DNA of 64,000 bases from Polytrichum commune (Eukaryota > Streptophyta > Polytrichopsida > Polytrichales > Polytrichaceae), in contig OX485803.1 in NCBI GenBank assembly GCA_950295325.1, positions 61,457,554 through 61,521,553 of the forward strand, read 5' to 3'. Position numbers and translations under genes: made by a program. Below, piece by piece: positions 13,952 to 25,520 of the stretch. Under the pieces are notes generated by a model. It ran no database searches. It was not told the origin of the DNA and saw nothing but the letters and a program-made list of their open reading frames with translations. How positions within the stretch are numbered: position 1 is the stretch's first letter; each line of letters starts with the position of its first letter.

Positions 13952-14237
13952 ATTGAATACAAGGATGCGTATTATTCACTTATAATTTATGACACTGTCA
14001 CGGCTTGACCACTACGTCCAGCAATGAACATGTGGCACCTTGCCATCAGCTATAAGAAGCACCCAACACGTACCTTGTTGATACCAGAGTTTGGTTGCTA
14101 TAACCCGTGGCAAGGAAAATTACATCCATTACCTAGTTCTAGTTCTTAATGTTGTGCTTAGCCTTCTAATTGGAACCATATTAATTAAGCTGCAAATTGT
14201 TAAGTTTTGATGATTTTTTGATCACATGATGAATCTC
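13952..14237. repeat. Upstream duplication, copy 1 (5' of PHO1)
   Basis: This is the first of two diverged direct copies; the second is at 14320-14611. Shared blocks in order are 'ttgaatac.agga', 'gacactgtcacggcttgacc' or a close variant, 'gtggcaccttgcc', 'gcccaacac', 'cattacctagtt' and 'catgatgaat'. Offset is about 370 bp. Confidence 0.8.
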
Positions 14238-14319
14238 TTTGCTGGGTCTCTCCCTTGAATAACGTGTACTTCTCAAGAATCTCATTGTTAGACCAAGTTA
14301 TTTTCCAAGTCTATTTCTA

Positions 14320-14611
14320 GTTGAATACGAGGAAACACATTATCACTTACAATTGATGACATTGCCACGGCCTGACCACTATATCCAATTAATGACCACG
14401 TGGCACCTTGCCTTTGGTTGTGATAGGAGCCCAACACCTACCTCACCAATACCACAGTTTGGTAAGCTAAGCGGCCACTACAGCCCATGGCATGATGACT
14501 TGCATTCATTACCTAGTTGATAGTGTTGCGATTCAACTTTTAAGTGGAACTCTATTGATTACGCCTCAAATTGTCCAGATTTGATGAACTTGTGTTGACA
14601 TGATGAATTCC
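14320..14611. repeat. Upstream duplication, copy 2 (5' of PHO1)
   Basis: Second direct copy of the 13952-14237 unit, separated from it by about 80 bp. The copies look clearly diverged, so the duplication is not recent. It lies about 1 kb upstream of the PHO1 start codon, within the likely promoter or 5' transcribed region. Confidence 0.8.
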
Positions 14612-14639
14612 ATGCAGCAGATGACTTTGTGTGGCTGAC

Positions 14640-15622
14640 GTAAATTTTTCTGATGTGCAGTGATCTCTCCAGCTTTTCTATCATTTCTTCAACACAGACA
14701 CCACCATCAGTTGGAGAACATAGCAGTGGTTCAGCAAATACTCAACATCCCCTGCTAATTTGAGAAGTTATTGACCTTTGGAGGTGAGCCACATGCAGTT
14801 CCTTTTCTTCATATTGGCTTGCTTTCGGCAGATGCATGGAATCCTTTCAGCTTACCTTCCAAGCTAGTAGGAACTTACAATTGTAATGCTTAAGTTGCTT
14901 TGACCAACGGAAACTTGAAAGAGCATCATTTAGCTGGATTATTCTCTGGTTTTTGCTGAAGCTCCCTTACCCCTAAATATGAGTGTGTTATTTGAACTTG
15001 GTTGAATGACTTTTGCTTGTTAGATCTACTATTTGTTTAATCAGAATCAATGCTTGTCATGTGGGTTTAAGAAATTCTCATGACCTTCCTTAGAAGTACG
15101 TCAACTACTTTGTTTGAGCCTATAACTGGATTCATGGTATTTGTCGAAACAAGATGCAATTTTGCTTTGTCCTCGAGGTCTTGAAGCATTCTCTTCATAA
15201 TAGAGAAATAACATGCCAGCTTCAAGAAATTGATCTTCTAAGGAGCTCATTGCTTTGGTTTTGTTTCCCTCTACAAATAGCTTTGTTTACTAACAATGAC
15301 CTAAATATGAAAGTTTTCTTTTTCCAGGTGAGGTACCTGAAGTGATTGAAATAGTTACGCTTGCATCAAGAGAAGGTCTGGTTTCTGACTCAACTTAATA
15401 TCAAACCTTACCATGCACTAGTAGTGCTTAGTTATAGTATTGCCAATTGCTCTTAAATTGTTGTCAGGAGACAATAAATTGTGCACGTTCAAGTGTTTTT
15501 GCCCATAAAAATCAAATTCTGGTAATCACATCAAGTTTTGAGTAACTCATGTTTCATTGGAATATCTCTGAAAAAATTGGGATTTCAAATATTAGAAAAC
15601 ATTGTTGTATTCAGGTATAATC
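14640..15622 (+). promoter_or_regulatory. Probable 5' leader of the PHO1 gene, with introns
   Basis: Splice-like signals occur before the start codon: a possible donor at about 14783 (GGAG|GTGAGC), an acceptor-like 'ctttttccag' ending near 15328 and 'ttgtattcag' ending near 15614, nine bases before the ATG at 15623. This suggests at least one intron in the 5' untranslated region. No TATA box or transcription start could be fixed from sequence alone. Confidence 0.4.
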
Positions 15623-16746
15623 ATGGTGAAATTTGGCAAGCAATTGGAGAGTCAACTGATTCCTGAATGGCAAGACGCGTATTGCAACTACGATGAGCTA
15701 AAGGAAGACTTGAAGCGCATCAAGCACCAACGAGACATGGGACCGACATTTAGCCGCACTGGTTCTTTGGGTCTTTTGCGCTCCCTTGTCTCCTTCAAGC
15801 CAACTAGTAGTGGCCCCCTCACCTATAGTGGTCAACTACGGGCAGATGGTAACATCATCTCCTTCTCCCCTCGCAACAATACAAGGGATGTCATTAAGGT
15901 AACTACTTTGCATTTCATTCCAACTTTCATATAACTTCACCGTGTAACTATATCAAGTATCAGATAACTTATCAAGTATCAGATTTGGTCTTGATTAAAG
16001 TAGTTTATTGTACCACTCGTATATCAGGTTCACAAGAAACTTTGGCAAGAGGATGGAGACATGTATCAGACAGAGTTGTTGGAGCCCTTGAATCACTCCC
16101 CTCAAGACAAAACATTTTTTGCACGATTGGATGCACAATTGAACAAAGTGAATGCCTTCTTCAAGTTAAAGGAAGGTGATAACATTGCACGAGCAGGGAT
16201 GTTGGAGAAGCAAATGGTGGCCTTGCTTAACATGCAAGAGACATTGGCACGACGAGGCCTGGACTCTCATATTTTTTCGCCTCTGCCACGTGATATTGAG
16301 GATCCAAAGCCACAAGGTGAATCTAAAACCAACCCCCACGATTCAATCAATCATTGGAGAAGTTTTCTCTTGAATTATAAAGTCTATTATTTCTTAAACC
16401 AATGCACATTTTGAGGTGTTACTTGTCATATAGACATTAGTTTCACAAGCACCTCACCATTTCCTTAAAGACCCACATGATTGATAATTATTTATATGAT
16501 AGTAATCAAAGCAATTATTGGTATGTACAACTTGACACAGATATATCCAAAAAATTGTTACTTTTAAGTGAAAGAGAGACAAATTGTTGACTGATACTAG
16601 TTTCGATACCAGGAGAACAAAACTCTTTTTAACACAACCTACTACAAAGAACAACTGAAAATACAATTAGATCTGACAATGGTGCTAAACACTATACGAT
16701 GTATTTGAATCCACGTCATTTGTACAAGCCCAAATATCCCTTTTTA

Positions 16747-16778
<32 letters not shown>

Positions 16779-19700
16779 AAAATAAGAATGCATTCAGTGA
16801 ATGGGTTCAGTTAACTTGGGGTCGCTTTTGACAACATGGACTACAATAATAAATGACCTCAAACCCATCTATACGACAATGTGAAGTCCATATTGGGCCT
16901 TTGAGACTTTTAGCGGTTAAATACTTAATATGAGATGAAATGTTTTGGATCAATAATCTGGTTAGCAGTATACATGATAGGAGAAAGAAATCTTGATTAT
17001 ATTTAGAATTGCCAATCCATTCACAACTTATTGGATTGAATTTTTCAATGGATGTTGATAGTATCCATTTGGATTTTGCAGAGAAAGTGAGTGACAAATT
17101 GCCATTGATTGAGGATGATATGAGATCTGAGGAATTCCAAATGCAATCGTTCCCGATGAAGCCTATTCATGAAGAAGACCATCAATATGAAGTTGGGGAA
17201 ATTGAGACTGTCATACAAGACTACATCGAACAAGTCGCATCGTCAAATCTAAGAGCTAGGAGGAGTTTTTCACGAGGTTTTTCATTGTCATCCCCTAGAG
17301 ATGAAGGGAGTGTGGATTTTGATGTTCCCATTCCCGACCTCGAGCAAGACGATATTGCGGATGCACAGCCCCCTGTTAGAAGTCGGAGTGTGCGCTTTAC
17401 CCCGCCGGGAACACAAACCGCGTCCACCCCAAAATTATCGCCAAGATCAGCTTTGAGGAATCCATCCCTCAAGATTGATCCAATTAGGCCCACTTTCCTT
17501 GGGGAGCAATTATCTACCAAGGCCGAAGAGATTGAAGTTACTGTTACTCAAGAAATGGAGCAAGTGGTGGAGGATAATCGAAAGTCCAACACCTTGAATC
17601 AAAAAAAGTTGCAGGAAGCAGAAAAATTGCTTCGCCTTGCATTTGTTGAGTTTTATCGAGGGTTGAGCTTGTTGAAGAGTTACAGGTTTGAGAGTCGCAT
17701 TTATTCCCTTCATCTCAATACCCAGAGAGTTATGTTTTCTATAGATTTGTGAACAAACGCTTTTTGCCTTTGCAAATATGTGTAGAGGGACATGATTCTT
17801 GTGTGAAGTTCATATGGACCTAACTCTTTGAATCAATGCCTAATGGTTTTTTATGTGGACAAAGTTCCAAAAAAAAATTTGGAAGTTTCAAGACCATTTT
17901 GGTGGTTATGCACAATTAGCTACTGTAATATTGCAACATTCTTTGTGACATTATCTTGAATCCCATCATGAAGATTCAAAATTTTGACAATATGTGTGTG
18001 TGTGTGTGTGTGTGTGTTGTAGGGCATTGAATATGCTAGCTTTCACTAAGATTTTGAAAAAGTATGATAAGATAACAAGGTGGAATGTTTCACCAATATA
18101 CATGAAGGTGGTCGAAAGTTCTTACTTTGTTGTATCTAACAAGGTGAGATAATCTGTATCTTGCAATTAATAGGTGTTATCCAAATTGAATGTCATAATC
18201 TTACCTCAATTCCGTGAGAACTATTTGCCTTGACCATGATTGCATTCTAGATCAATTTTGTAGTTTGTGTGAAATCATAAACTTATTCTGTTATGTTATC
18301 AAAGGGATACGGGATTGTGATCTAATTGTTTATTATTATTTGATGTTATAGATCCAAAAGCTAAGCACACAGTTAGAAGACTTGTATACGAAGCAATTTG
18401 CAGAGGGTGTGCGAAAGAAAGCTATTTCTCAGCTACGGCCTTCACGACTACATGCATCTCATCGAACCACGTTTTCTATAGGTACATGCCATCTTTTGAA
18501 GTTTCATATTGATTTTCAGCACTTCATAGCTGTTTCCATATTTTGATCATCAAATTGCTCATTGAGTGTTTTGATCAATTTTTTCTTACATATATTTCTT
18601 GAATGTGTTCCTCTGAATGTTGATGATAGCATCTAAATTGTTTTTTTCTCGCTTAATTTGTTTAACAACACATGATTTAGATTGCATCTAGTTATTGTCT
18701 GTATGTTTCTCCAAATCGTGTCTACCTCTAATTTATGTATCATGTATTATACAGATACATTAGCTTTTTCCTAGTTTCACATCAACAATGTGACCATAAT
18801 CATTCCTATTAACAAGATTATGTAATGACAACACGTGATAATTTTCTGTATGGGCAGGATTATTCACTGGAGGTTCCATAGCTCTTCTCATAACACTTAT
18901 TACAACCCTAGCGTTACATCCATATGTGCTACAAGTTGGTGGGGCTGCTAATTATTTAAATACTGTATTCCCTGTATTCAGGTGAGTTTTCAAAATGGTC
19001 ATTGTAGTTCGATGTCATTCATGTTGGACAAGTGCATAACTAATAACCCCATTTAAGAGGACAAATGTACTTGGAAAATGTGACAATCAAAAACAATGTG
19101 TAAGCAGTAAACGATGAAGAATGTGTAGATTTCAAACTATGTATATTGTATTCCAATCTTGTGGTAAACTGGTGCAATTGTACACTTATGATGATTGTTG
19201 GCTACCTGCAGTGCACCACTACTGGTGGTATTTCACACATACCTTTATGCTTGGAATGTGTATTCATGGCAAGTCACGAGGATCAACTATCCTTTTATCT
19301 TTGAGTTCTCCTCAGGATCAGAACTTCGATATCGTGATGTTTTGTTTGTAAGCACCGGCTTAACAACCCTGTTACTTGGAGGCATGTGCGTTCACATCAC
19401 AGTGAGCATAATTACATATCCAAACGAAATCGGGGCTGATGCTATGCCTTTAGTCACAATCCTGGTATGTTTACTTCTTCTCTATGGGATGGACGCATCT
19501 TTATATTCCAAACATTGTAATAGTTTGAAACATCAAACCTGAGAACATGATTATCGATTGGAAATTGTTGTTTTTTGTCTTTGTTGTGTTGTCCATAAGA
19601 AGAGACTACTTGTTGTATTTTCATGATTTTGTATTCGTCTATGTGCAGGTGTTTCTAATAGCTGTGTTCTTTGTATTTGGACAAATCTTCAAATCCTCAC

Positions 19701-21831
19701 GAGCATTTTTCCTACGTTGTTTTCAACACATTGTCTTTTCACCTCTTTACAAGGTAATTTGATGCATCTCAGTAAGAAAAAGAAAAAGAAAGAAAAAGAG
19801 ATTGATGGATTAAGGAAAAGTTCTTGGCTTTCATTGATAGATATTCCAAAATTTAAAATACATAGTCTATTTACTTATGATATTTTGTTATTTATTGTGT
19901 CAGGTGGTGCTCTCTGATTTTTTTTTGGGTGATCAATTGACAAGCCAAGTGTTGGTCTTTCGAAATGTGGAATACATACTATGTTATTATACAAGTGGAT
20001 TTTTTTTGATGCAAAATTATGAAGCATGTCGAGGCAATCCAACATTCAGGGGGATTACTTATCTTATGGCCTTGTTTCCCTATTGGTGGCGTTTCTTACA
20101 GGTATAAATATGTATCCAATTACCAATAATACGAATGTAGATGGTGAAGATTTTTTTCTTAAGGACATAACATTCTTGGAACTTGTATTCCTTTTTTAAC
20201 AAGATTTACTATGCCAACATTCATAGAGATATAATAAAAGCATAACCTAGATAATTTCCTTATCCTCAAGGAATGAGATGAATTGAATTAGTGTGGATCC
20301 AATAACAAATCCTTAGATTTTTTTCATGTTGAACCTATCAATGAAATATAATAACATGTTACATTGTAGCACATGATTGGGACTTGTGCTAATCATATGT
20401 ATAGCTTACATACAAGTGTATTATACTTTAGATTATTTTGTTGACGTGGAAGTATGGGCAACTTAGCAACAAAAGATATGGTCCCCCACCCCTTTCCCAA
20501 GCTAACGCCTCTCACGGTTGTCTTGTGAAAATAATCTACAGTGTTTACGAAGATATTATGATGAGAGGGATGTCCATCAACTACAAAATGCAGGCAAATA
20601 CATGTCTGCCATGATAGCTATGGTGATGAGATTGACATATTCGCAAGAATTCACAGTTGTTTGGCGAGTGCTATTTATCATCTCATCCATTATTGCAACC
20701 ATTTATGCTCTATATTGGGATCTTTGTGTTGATTGGGGCCTCCTCAATCGTCATTCGAAGAACAAATGGTTAAGGGACAAGATAATTTTGAAGCGAAAGT
20801 ATCTTTACTTTATTGCGATGGTGAGTATCATTCCACCCATTAGCACACACCAAAAATATGTCTTTGAGGTCTTCACTTCAAGATCGTTTTGATCATTTGT
20901 TGTCTTGGACTCCATGCATCAAGATGTAGTTAATTATGTACTTGAAGGAGTTGACAATTTGACAATTTTATATTTATCAATAGTGACTAGGACTTTGGAG
21001 TGTGTTGTATCGGTATAGTGAAAATTGTGCTGAAAAAAAAGCATGAAGTATGTTGCAATATTGTATATTTAATATGCACGACATTGTCAGGCATGATGTA
21101 ACGCTTATAAGCTCTACACAATGGAAATCTCATTGTATGCATTGAGTTGCAGGGATGATCAAAATCTTAATAATCGAACCTTCAAGATTAGGGTCCAAAT
21201 TAATAGTTATTGACATGTTTTGGCATGCTTGGTGGATAGGCCGTCAATACACTCTTCAGGTTAGCATGGGTATTCTCATTACAAAGAGTGTCGATCCCCA
21301 ACTTCAATCAAAATGCATTTGATGTCATTGTCGCGGCTTTGGAGGTACTCCGACGAGGGATTTGGAATTTTTTCCGGTAAATTGTACTCTCCCATCCTAT
21401 TGAGTAACCCAGATACTTTGAAAATGTGTTGAAGATGTATACTAGATTTTGACTTAATTAAGTTATATGGTAGATGTTTCCAACATTGTCACACCAAAGC
21501 ATACTCTTGTCGGGGGTGCTTATAGTCATCTTGATATTTATGTCGTACTTGGAAATCAGATATTAACTATATCAAGGGAATTTTAGAATTCTATAACTAC
21601 AAGAAACATTCATCTTAAATCAGATTTATATAACGATGAATAGACCATCATGCAACATATGGTGGCTTTCGATCTAAAAAGTAATGAGAAAACGTTGCAT
21701 GCAATCAAGTACTGATCAAAAATGAAATTGTCCGTGTGATACTATGCAGGATTGAGAATGAGCATCTGAACAATGTGGGCAAGTATAGAGCTGTGAAGGC
21801 TGTCCCATTGCCATTTCTTGATGGAATGTAA
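15623..21831 (+). CDS. PHO1: PHO1-type phosphate exporter (SPX-EXS protein), 12 coding exons
   Basis: Predicted exons: 15623-15898, 16028-16316, 17082-17685, 18023-18143, 18352-18481, 18858-18981, 19212-19464, 19649-19753, 19904-20101, 20542-20820, 21240-21376 and 21750-21831. All are bounded by GT-AG and phases agree, giving 865 codons plus stop (family about 750-850). The SPX domain begins [16 protein letters not shown] and resumes after an acidic/Ser-rich insert with the Lys cluster KILKKYDK (about residue 400), expected to contact inositol pyrophosphates. Hydrophobic segments follow (about 475-640), then an EXS domain with [26 protein letters not shown], and the C-terminal RRGIWNFFR and [15 protein letters not shown] motifs. 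PHO1 proteins export phosphate from Golgi/endosomal or plasma membranes, for example into xylem. The (TG)n run at 17993-18017 lies at the exon 4 acceptor. The protein ends a few residues past VPLPF. Confidence 0.93.
16749..16779. repeat. (TA)n(GATA)n microsatellite in PHO1 intron 2
   Basis: A short TA run is followed by about five GATA units within the second intron of the PHO1 gene. Confidence 0.85.
17993..18017. repeat. (TG)n microsatellite at a PHO1 intron acceptor
   Basis: About 12 TG units end five bases before the AG acceptor of coding exon 4. In this position the repeat replaces the usual polypyrimidine tract with alternating T and G, so its length could affect splicing. Confidence 0.85.
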
Positions 21832-21854
21832 TATATGCACATCTTATATGAAGT

Positions 21855-22200
21855 AAGGTAGACATATGTTAATCGGATACTTTCCTCTCTACATCCACTT
21901 CTCGTAGGATATAAAACACTCAATTAGTGCGAGATGATTAGCAAACCCAAATTGTCTCCGTAGTCATTTGCTTCACAAATTTTGGAGCTCATAGGAACAT
22001 TTTATCCATTATCAAATTGAAGATTCTTATGCTCATTGAGTGATCATCTAGATTCCCCCAAACTTGTTGATTATTGAGCTTAGAATGGTTAGCATACTTT
22101 GAGCACGTAATTCAATCTCTTTTAGACACATGTCCTTTTGGTGTTGATTCTAATTAAGAAGCACATAATAGGTGTTCATACTATTGTTGTGTTGGAATCA
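21855..22200. repeat. Dispersed repeat family R1, copy 1
   Basis: This matches 42601-42980 in the same orientation. Shared blocks include 'aaggtagac', 'acccacttctc' or a close variant, 'tttttggagctc', 'cattatcaaa'-like, 'gttgattattgagctta'-like and 'acacatg'. It begins only about 25 bp after the PHO1 stop codon and so overlaps the PHO1 3' untranslated region. A shorter related piece lies at about 23672-23790. Confidence 0.7.
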
Positions 22201-24492
22201 GGCATGTCTACCTTATATTCATCATGGGCAACTCAAATGGTAGCATAATATATTGCACATACTTCTCATATAATACATGACCATGCTTCTCGTTGTCCAT
22301 TTCTTCACCAATGTGAAGTGTATCATGCAGGAAAATTAGACATGACATTTGTTTGCAAAGAAAGCATGAGGATGCATTCTCTACCTTTGTAATGATTATG
22401 TGAAATCATGTAGACTTCAATGCATTATCAACATAATTATAAATTGAACACCTGCATTTCATTTTTTTCAATTCTACCTCAAGCTTGATTAGAAGTTGAC
22501 ATTTTGTGATAAAACATGTGTAGTAACATAGTGTTTGTTTCGATGAAATCACATAATCAATCGAGTGATATCAATATCAACTTCTTAATCTCAAGCTTTT
22601 CTCATATAATATACATTGTTCTATTGCTATTAAATGATGCTTGAAAGGTTCGAAAAGTAAGTGATTTGTAAGGCAAGGTAGTTGACAATGGCACAAAGAT
22701 CACATAGTACATGTGGTGATATGAATATATCATAGATATTTATGCAGTTTTTGGTTCTTTGAAGTAATAAACCCACGAAAATTTATGATATTCCAAGATA
22801 TGAGGTTTTTTTCATGACTATGTACAGATGATATGGAAAAATTGGTAGTTGGAGTGGGAAATAATGTTAAATTAAAACATTTGTGAATAGTTTTTTGTAT
22901 GTAACATATATAATGATGCTCAAGGTCTACGTATCAATTTTATATAAGTGTGATGCAATGTTCAACTCCAATGATACATAAACCATATTTACATTATAAA
23001 ATTAATTTCAGGACATTATAAGGGCAACCCAATTTTTGATCGAACAAATGCTTTTGTACACCTAAAAACATTTCCTAGTAAAAAATGACCTTTGAAAATG
23101 GTCCCTCTTTATTTCAAAGATTTTTGGATATTGTAATTAAACAATTGTCACACAACAATTCATGCGTAAATTTCAAAAGCAAATGGAGACCCTCAATAAT
23201 TAACACCCTAAACCCTCACAAACGAGCATGTTGGAGGAGAAAATATACTAGAAAATCATGTATGCATTTGAAAAATTACCCATGTCTCTTTCTTAATCTG
23301 ATTTCCAAAAACAATCAACAAACAAATTCCAAATCTTATAGCAACTAACACACTTCAATTTTTGTACATATATATTTTTTTATTTTTTATTTTTTATTTT
23401 TTATTTTTTTTTCAACTAACAAAATTCACATAGAAACCATGTATTTTGGCATAGTTGGACTTCGTAGGGCACTTAAGGGTAAAAGAACCAAGGGGTTCAA
23501 TGTATAGCTTCTTACAACACAATTCATATGAGCATGTAGTTTAATGAAAAAGGGAACCAAGTAGCTCACATACATGTAGTTTGGTATATGGTTACACAAT
23601 TTATACAAGCATATAGGTTAATTCATAAAATCCCCCCCCCCAAAAAAAAAACAATAATAAATAAATAAATGTTGGTTATTGAGCCTAGAATGGTTAATGA
23701 GTTTTGAGCATGTAGCCTATTCTCTTTGCCCATTCTAGATCCACAACTTAGCACACACCACTCAAATATAGATGTCCGTTTGAGAAGAGTAACTGAACTA
23801 GGTCTGCTTACCTTCTTACGTTAAGATTTAATTTCAAGTATCTACTATACAATTAAGAGCATGGACACTAAGGCCGTCATCATTCTAAAGTTTCAAAACA
23901 GGTGGGTGTCAAAAATAGGCCCATGTGGAGGAGTACTACAAGAATGGTTTGCAACATTGATTCCATATGTATGGGTGCAATGGGCCAAGACAGTGCATGA
24001 TGGCCCATGACATTAGTTTGTAGGTACATGTACTACATGCTGGACCCAATTTATCATCTATATTACAATTGAGTAGGGATGGATGTTGAGGTGCTCACCA
24101 TTCCAAAGTTCCAAAATGGTTGGCCATCGACGGTGACATCTATTGGGAATGACATTATTTCATGACCATGCTCACATGAGCTTGCTCATGTGGACAGACC
24201 CTCCATGTCTATTTTTATGGATTCAGGGGTCTACATATAGGCATGACTCTCCTTTTTGGGGCATTCTACAGACATAGTGGAAATGTTTTACAACATGCTC
24301 GCAAAAAAATTTAGTATTGCTTGTGGAAATTTTCTTTTGAGGTCTCCTTGTGAACATATTTCTTCCATGCACTGCCCAACCAAAAAAAGGTATTGTTGCC
24401 TAAGATTTATTTTTATTAGGTTCCAAAGCAATGTGGTTCTCCAAAAAATTCCCAATGACTTAACACATTTGTGGGACATAATATTATTTAGA
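22201..24492. other. AT-rich intergenic DNA with repeat fragments
   Basis: No gene is supported. Includes a T-rich low-complexity tract of TTTTA/TTTTTTA units at about 23372-23412 and a partial copy of repeat family R1 at about 23672-23790 ('ttattgagcctagaatggtt'). Confidence 0.5.
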
Positions 24493-24595
24493 TCCATAAC
24501 AATGTTATGTGGAACTGACAATATTCTATAGAATATTTCCCACATTCAGACTGAATGTGGGAAATATTGTGAGTCCCACATAACATTGTTATGGA
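24493..24595. repeat. 103-bp near-perfect inverted repeat (hairpin)
   Basis: The left arm starts TCCATAACAATGTTATGTGG and the right arm ends with its exact inverse. Inner arms CACAATATT..CCCACATTCAG also pair, leaving almost no loop, with one asymmetric stretch of about 11 bases on the left arm. A transcript would fold into a stem of about 45 bp. It could be a small MITE or a hairpin RNA source. I cannot tell which from this copy. Confidence 0.75.
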
Positions 24596-24742
24596 TTTGA
24601 ATACTGTTATGGAGGGCAAGCAAAACCCTCCATACTTCTTTGAGCTTTGACTGAGTTGCCCACACTGCATGGTTCAAGCAATACAATTGAAGGTTCAAAC
24701 CAAGCTAAGAAACGTTGCCCTTGATGACCCTGCTGTGTAGTG

Positions 24743-25072
24743 AGGGCCACTTCACACACAAGCCAAGGGCCCTCGACTCTCATCCAAACGTCCTACTTGT
24801 TGTTGAACCAACATAGTTTGCTAGAAATCTAGGTTTGGCCTACCTCTTGGAGGTGGGCTTGACGCAAACTCCAAGAGACCATGAACCATTATCCATAGTT
24901 TGCCATGTAAGAATCCATGTAGACTTTTCATCCACGATAATCTCTTTGGGCCGTAGGCCTTAAACTTCTAGTATGAAGTGAACTTGGATGGTCTCGGTTT
25001 TTTCGGCCAATGGGATATATATCTTAGATTGCAACATTCACGGGCCTTCAGTCTCATGTGTGAAGTGGCCCT
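24743..25072. mobile_element. 330-bp MITE, family AGGGCCACTTCACAC, copy 1
   Basis: Perfect 15-bp terminal inverted repeats: AGGGCCACTTCACAC at 24743-24757 and its inverse at 25058-25072. A second member lies at 43116-43618 with identical termini. The interiors share 'gagagtcg'/'catggtc'-type stretches but differ in length. No open frame of note. No unambiguous target duplication could be read. Confidence 0.75.
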
Positions 25073-25148
25073 AAGCTAAGGTAACAAACAAGAGTACAAT
25101 AGGATAAATAAATAAAAGGAAGGAAATGAACTTGGAGAGCCTAAGCTA

Positions 25149-25520
25149 GGGCCGGTTTACACCATGGACCATGAAGTTGAACCATATAAAATGGCATTTT
25201 TCCATGGTCCGATTTGATGGTCCAACTTCCATAGTCCGATTTCTTGAAAAAACAATTTACAAAGCCTTCGGGCCCCTCAACAGCTATAAATGTGAACCAA
25301 GAGGAATGACTATGCACCAAAAAGTGAATGTGTTGATTTTATAAATTTATGCCCAAAAAGATATTTTTTGAAAAAGAATTCAAATTTGACCATTCTCTTG
25401 AGTTTTCTTGGCTTCATTTCTCTTTGCTTTTCTTATCTTCTTGTTTTCATCTTGAATTTCAGCAAACATGGTTGCAATGGAGGAGAGGAGGAGGAGACTT
25501 ATTTTGCTCTTATAATTATA
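25149..25520. repeat. Dispersed repeat family R2, copy 1 (AGGGCCGGTTTACACC end)
   Basis: The unit starts AGGGCCGGTTTACACC, passes 'cttcgggcccctcaa' at about 25267 and continues with 'gaatgactatgcaccaaaaa' and 'ttcttggcttcattt'. The reverse complement of about 46800-47126 has the same order of blocks. The first 140 bp also match the reverse complement of 29525-29665. The open frames inside are not conserved as proteins. Confidence 0.7.
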
